From positions 62,001-126,000 of the forward strand of contig NZ_JAFKFX010000029.1 of NCBI RefSeq assembly GCF_017308075.1: a DNA stretch of 64,000 nucleotides. Direction: 5' to 3'. The position numbers were made by a program, and so were the translations under genes. The notes beneath the pieces are model-generated. The model was not told where the DNA came from. It ran no database searches and saw nothing but the letters and a program-made list of their open reading frames with translations. The number at the start of each line of letters is the position of its first letter. Within the stretch, counting starts at the first letter, position 1. This document shows, piece by piece, positions 62,027-64,000 of this stretch. The DNA is from Allobosea sp. GTDB taxonomy: Bacteria; Pseudomonadota; Alphaproteobacteria; Rhizobiales; Beijerinckiaceae.

Positions 62027-62724
62027 CAGCCGGCACTCCACTGCGTCTTGGTGCGGGTGATCTGGTGGCGGTAGAGGCCGAGCGTGAAAGGCGCCTCGCC
62101 GCCGAGCGCCGCCAGCCGGTCGGAGGCGAGCTCGGCCTTGGCCAGCGCGATGAAATCGGCCTCGTCGCCCCAGCCTTCCAGCAGCAGCACCCAGCGCGGC
62201 ACGGCATTGGCGACGCCGCGCGCCTTCTGCTCGGCGGTGGCGACGCCGCTGGCCTGGGCATCGGCCGTCAGCAGGTGCAGACCCGCGACGCCCGGCCGGG
62301 CCAACAGATCGGGAATGAGACCGCGCAGCAGCGCGGCCTTATGGCTTTCGGCAGCCTCATCCGGCACGTCATAGCGCAGCGTCGCGATCAGGCCGCCCTG
62401 AGCCGGCCCGGCCGCGTGGGCGACACGGCAGATCGAGCGGGCGACCGAACGGAAATGCTTCACCGCCGACAGGGTCCAAGGCGTGGGCGCATTGACGCGG
62501 GCCGTGTAGTCCTGGCCCTTCAGGACCTCGACGGTCTGGGCCTCGTAGAGGTTGAAGAATTCGAGATCGGCCTCGATCGCGACATAGCGCCGGCCGCGCA
62601 GGAAGCCGGGAATCCCGACCCGCTCCGGCATGTGTTCCTGCCCGTGCCAGGCGTAGAAATCCGCCCTGCCCTCCGGCGCGATGTCGTGCCAGATCGCGAC
62701 CGCCCCCTCACCCGCCAGACTCAT
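62026..62724 (-). CDS. Two-repeat dimeric alpha-beta-barrel-like protein
   Basis: A 232-aa protein that seems to hold two ferredoxin-like halves: AIWHDIAPEGRADFYAWHGQEHMPERVGIPGF at the start and GLIATLRYDVPDEAAE with a GVAGLHLLTADAQ block in the second half. This is reminiscent of EthD/Dabb-like proteins found in degradation clusters. The start at 62724 has GGAGGAAAG upstream. It is the first gene of the minus-strand catabolic unit, divergent from the IclR gene with 118 bp in between. Confidence 0.75.
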   Translation of the reverse strand: MSLAGEGAVAIWHDIAPEGRADFYAWHGQEHMPERVGIPGFLRGRRYVAIEADLEFFNLYEAQTVEVLKGQDYTARVNAPTPWTLSAVKHFRSVARSICRVAHAAGPAQGGLIATLRYDVPDEAAESHKAALLRGLIPDLLARPGVAGLHLLTADAQASGVATAEQKARGVANAVPRWVLLLEGWGDEADFIALAKAELASDRLAALGGEAPFTLGLYRHQITRTKTQWSAG

Positions 62725-62842
62725 CTTTCCTCCGTCAGGCTCTCTGCCGGGCGCGTTGACTCGGCCCGCTTCCGTCCGTATACGAAAATCAAATCCAAAT
62801 TGGAAATCATTTCCAATTATAACATCGAACGGGACGGAACAG

Positions 62843-63691
62843 GTGACGATCGCTGCGGTCGAGCGCGCATTGAAGATGCTGGAAGCCCTGGCCGACGAGG
62901 CCGAGGGCGCCGATCTCAGCATGCTCGCCGAACGGCTCGGCCTGCCGGTCAGCGCGACGCATCGCCTGCTGGCGACGCTCGCCGAGCGCGGCCTGGTGGC
63001 ACAGGATGCCAGCTCCGGCGCCTATGGGCTGACGCTGAAACTCGCCCAGCTCGCCTTTCGCAATCTCGACCGGCGCGGCCTGCCCGACGCCGGCCAACTG
63101 GTGCTCGACGAGCTCGCCCGCACCACCCGCGAATATTGTCGCCTCGCCGTCGTCGAAGGCGAGGATCTCGTCTGGATCGCCCGCGCGCAGGGCGCGACGG
63201 CCGGCCTGCGCTATGAACCGCCAATGGGCACCGACATCGTGCTGCACGCCACCGCGACCGGAAAAGCCTGGCTCACCAGCCTGCCGGAGGCGGAGGCGCT
63301 GCGCATCGTCTGCGCCCGCGGCTTCAAGGCGGAAGGACGCACCGGCCCCAACGCGCTGGGCGACGTCGATGCCTTACGCGCCCATCTCGACGAGACCCGC
63401 AGGCGCGGCTTCGCGCTCGCCGTCGAGGAAGGCGAGATCGGCACCGTCGCCATGGCCGTGACCTTCCGCGCCGGCCCCGAGCCGGATGCCGCCATCGCCG
63501 GGACATTGAGCGTCGCCGGCCCGCTGCAGCGCATGCACGAAGCCAGGCGCGAAGAAATCGCCGCCGCCCTGCAGCGCGCCGCCCAGACCATGGCCGAAAT
63601 CTGGCCGCTGCGGCGCCGACAGATCGCGCCGGCCGGAGCACAGGCACCACGCCTGGGCGCTACGGCACCGGCAACGGGAACAGCCGCATGA
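62843..63691 (+). CDS. IclR family transcriptional regulator
   Basis: A 282-aa regulator. The winged HTH is LSMLAERLGLPVSATHRLLATLAERGLV (about 28-55), followed by the IclR effector domain (LVLDELARTTREYCRLAVVEG, LHATATGKAWLTSLP, RRRGFALAVEEGEIGTVAMAV). Start is a GTG with GGGACGGAA upstream. Its stop overlaps the ABC permease start (ATGA). It likely controls both the permease operon and the divergent SDR/amidase unit through the 118-bp intergenic region. Confidence 0.92.
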   Translation: MTIAAVERALKMLEALADEAEGADLSMLAERLGLPVSATHRLLATLAERGLVAQDASSGAYGLTLKLAQLAFRNLDRRGLPDAGQLVLDELARTTREYCRLAVVEGEDLVWIARAQGATAGLRYEPPMGTDIVLHATATGKAWLTSLPEAEALRIVCARGFKAEGRTGPNALGDVDALRAHLDETRRRGFALAVEEGEIGTVAMAVTFRAGPEPDAAIAGTLSVAGPLQRMHEARREEIAAALQRAAQTMAEIWPLRRRQIAPAGAQAPRLGATAPATGTAA

Positions 63692-64000
63692 GCCAGGACA
63701 GCACCACCACCACTTCCGCTCCGGCACCGGCCACCACCGGCGGCGCGAAAGCCGGCGCACTGGCCTCCGCCATCGCCTGGCCGCTGGCGAGCTTCGCCGT
63801 TCTGCTGCTCGCCTGGCAATGGTTCGTGCCGGCCGCCGGCATCCCGGAATACATCCTCCCCGTCCCGAGCGCCTTCTTCGAGCGTCTCTGGACCGACCGC
63901 GCCCTGATCTTCCAGCACACGCTGGTCACGGCGAACGAGATCGTGCTCGGCTTCCTGATGGCGGCGGCGATCTCGATCCCGCTCGGCTACGTCATCGTCT
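63688..64000 (+). CDS. ABC transporter permease, SsuC/TauC family (partial)
   Basis: 104 codons are visible before the window ends. A polar, Thr/Ala-rich N-terminus is followed by a transmembrane segment (AIAWPLASFAVLLLAWQWFV), then PEYILPVPSAFFERLW and HTLVTANEIVLGFLMAAAISIPLGYVIV, the opening of SsuC/TauC/ThiX-type permeases. It overlaps the IclR stop. The rest of the transporter should follow to the right. The substrate is probably the compound handled by the amidase/SDR cluster. Confidence 0.82.
   Translation, partial: MSQDSTTTTSAPAPATTGGAKAGALASAIAWPLASFAVLLLAWQWFVPAAGIPEYILPVPSAFFERLWTDRALIFQHTLVTANEIVLGFLMAAAISIPLGYVIV

Noticed and set aside
1-64000. CRISPR array, prophage or insertion sequence
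   Set aside because: No regularly spaced repeats, no transposase or integrase, and no phage structural genes were seen; the repeats present are short intergenic palindromes.

Overview
The window is high-G+C chromosomal DNA from an alphaproteobacterium, most likely of the order Hyphomicrobiales and perhaps Bosea or a close relative (inference). Supporting signs are an imuA-imuB-dnaE2 cassette with a GTTC-N7-GTTC LexA box, the alphaproteobacterial nuclease nrnC, two SAM-II-type riboswitches, a TTAA-N7-TTAA CtrA-like box, and dispersed palindromic repeats typical of this order. No rRNA, tRNA, insertion sequence, prophage or CRISPR array was found.

Layout. 1-5841 (minus): two genes of an unrecognised unit, a 194-aa Amidase_6-like cysteine hydrolase followed by a giant protein (1709 codons seen, end outside the window). 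6557-11784: a glutamine-dependent asparagine synthetase divergent from a complete OpuC/OsmF-type osmoprotectant ABC operon, separated by a very A+T-rich spacer. 11980-13564: tam methyltransferase, an orphan Fis-type DNA-binding protein and a small membrane protein. 13645-19312: the SOS mutagenesis cassette. 19513-23595: membrane proteins, an AEC transporter and an Old-Yellow-Enzyme-family reductase. 23839-28760: two DUF1330 proteins, pyrF, a DsbA-like protein, epmB-epmA and the divergent efp. 28852-34120: DUF1993 protein, cardiolipin synthase, a likely small RNA, a metallo-hydrolase, and class I fumarase coupled to a small exported protein.

34397-40838 (minus) is the conserved series nrnC-lptC-lptA-lptB-rpoN-hpf-ptsN: lipopolysaccharide transport, sigma-54, ribosome hibernation and nitrogen PTS. 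41030-48827: dapE, def-fmt-truA (translation initiation and tRNA modification), rmuC, an MFS transporter and an OsmC protein. 48923-52593: a sulfonate/taurine-type ABC transporter whose first gene and last gene each have their own promoter and SAM-II-like leader. The last gene encodes an ATPase-like protein in which every catalytic residue is replaced. 52717-58854: glnD, grpE, dapB-alkB and a Tim44-like protein. 59038-64000: small exported and membrane peptides, then a divergent catabolic locus (amidase, SDR and two-domain protein on minus; IclR regulator and ABC permease on plus) that runs off the right edge.

Most of the window is housekeeping. The parts most worth following up are the giant protein with its amidase partner, the SAM-II-controlled pseudo-ATPase, the structured small RNA candidate ending at a perfect terminator near 31288, and the 27-aa membrane peptide near a CtrA-like box.
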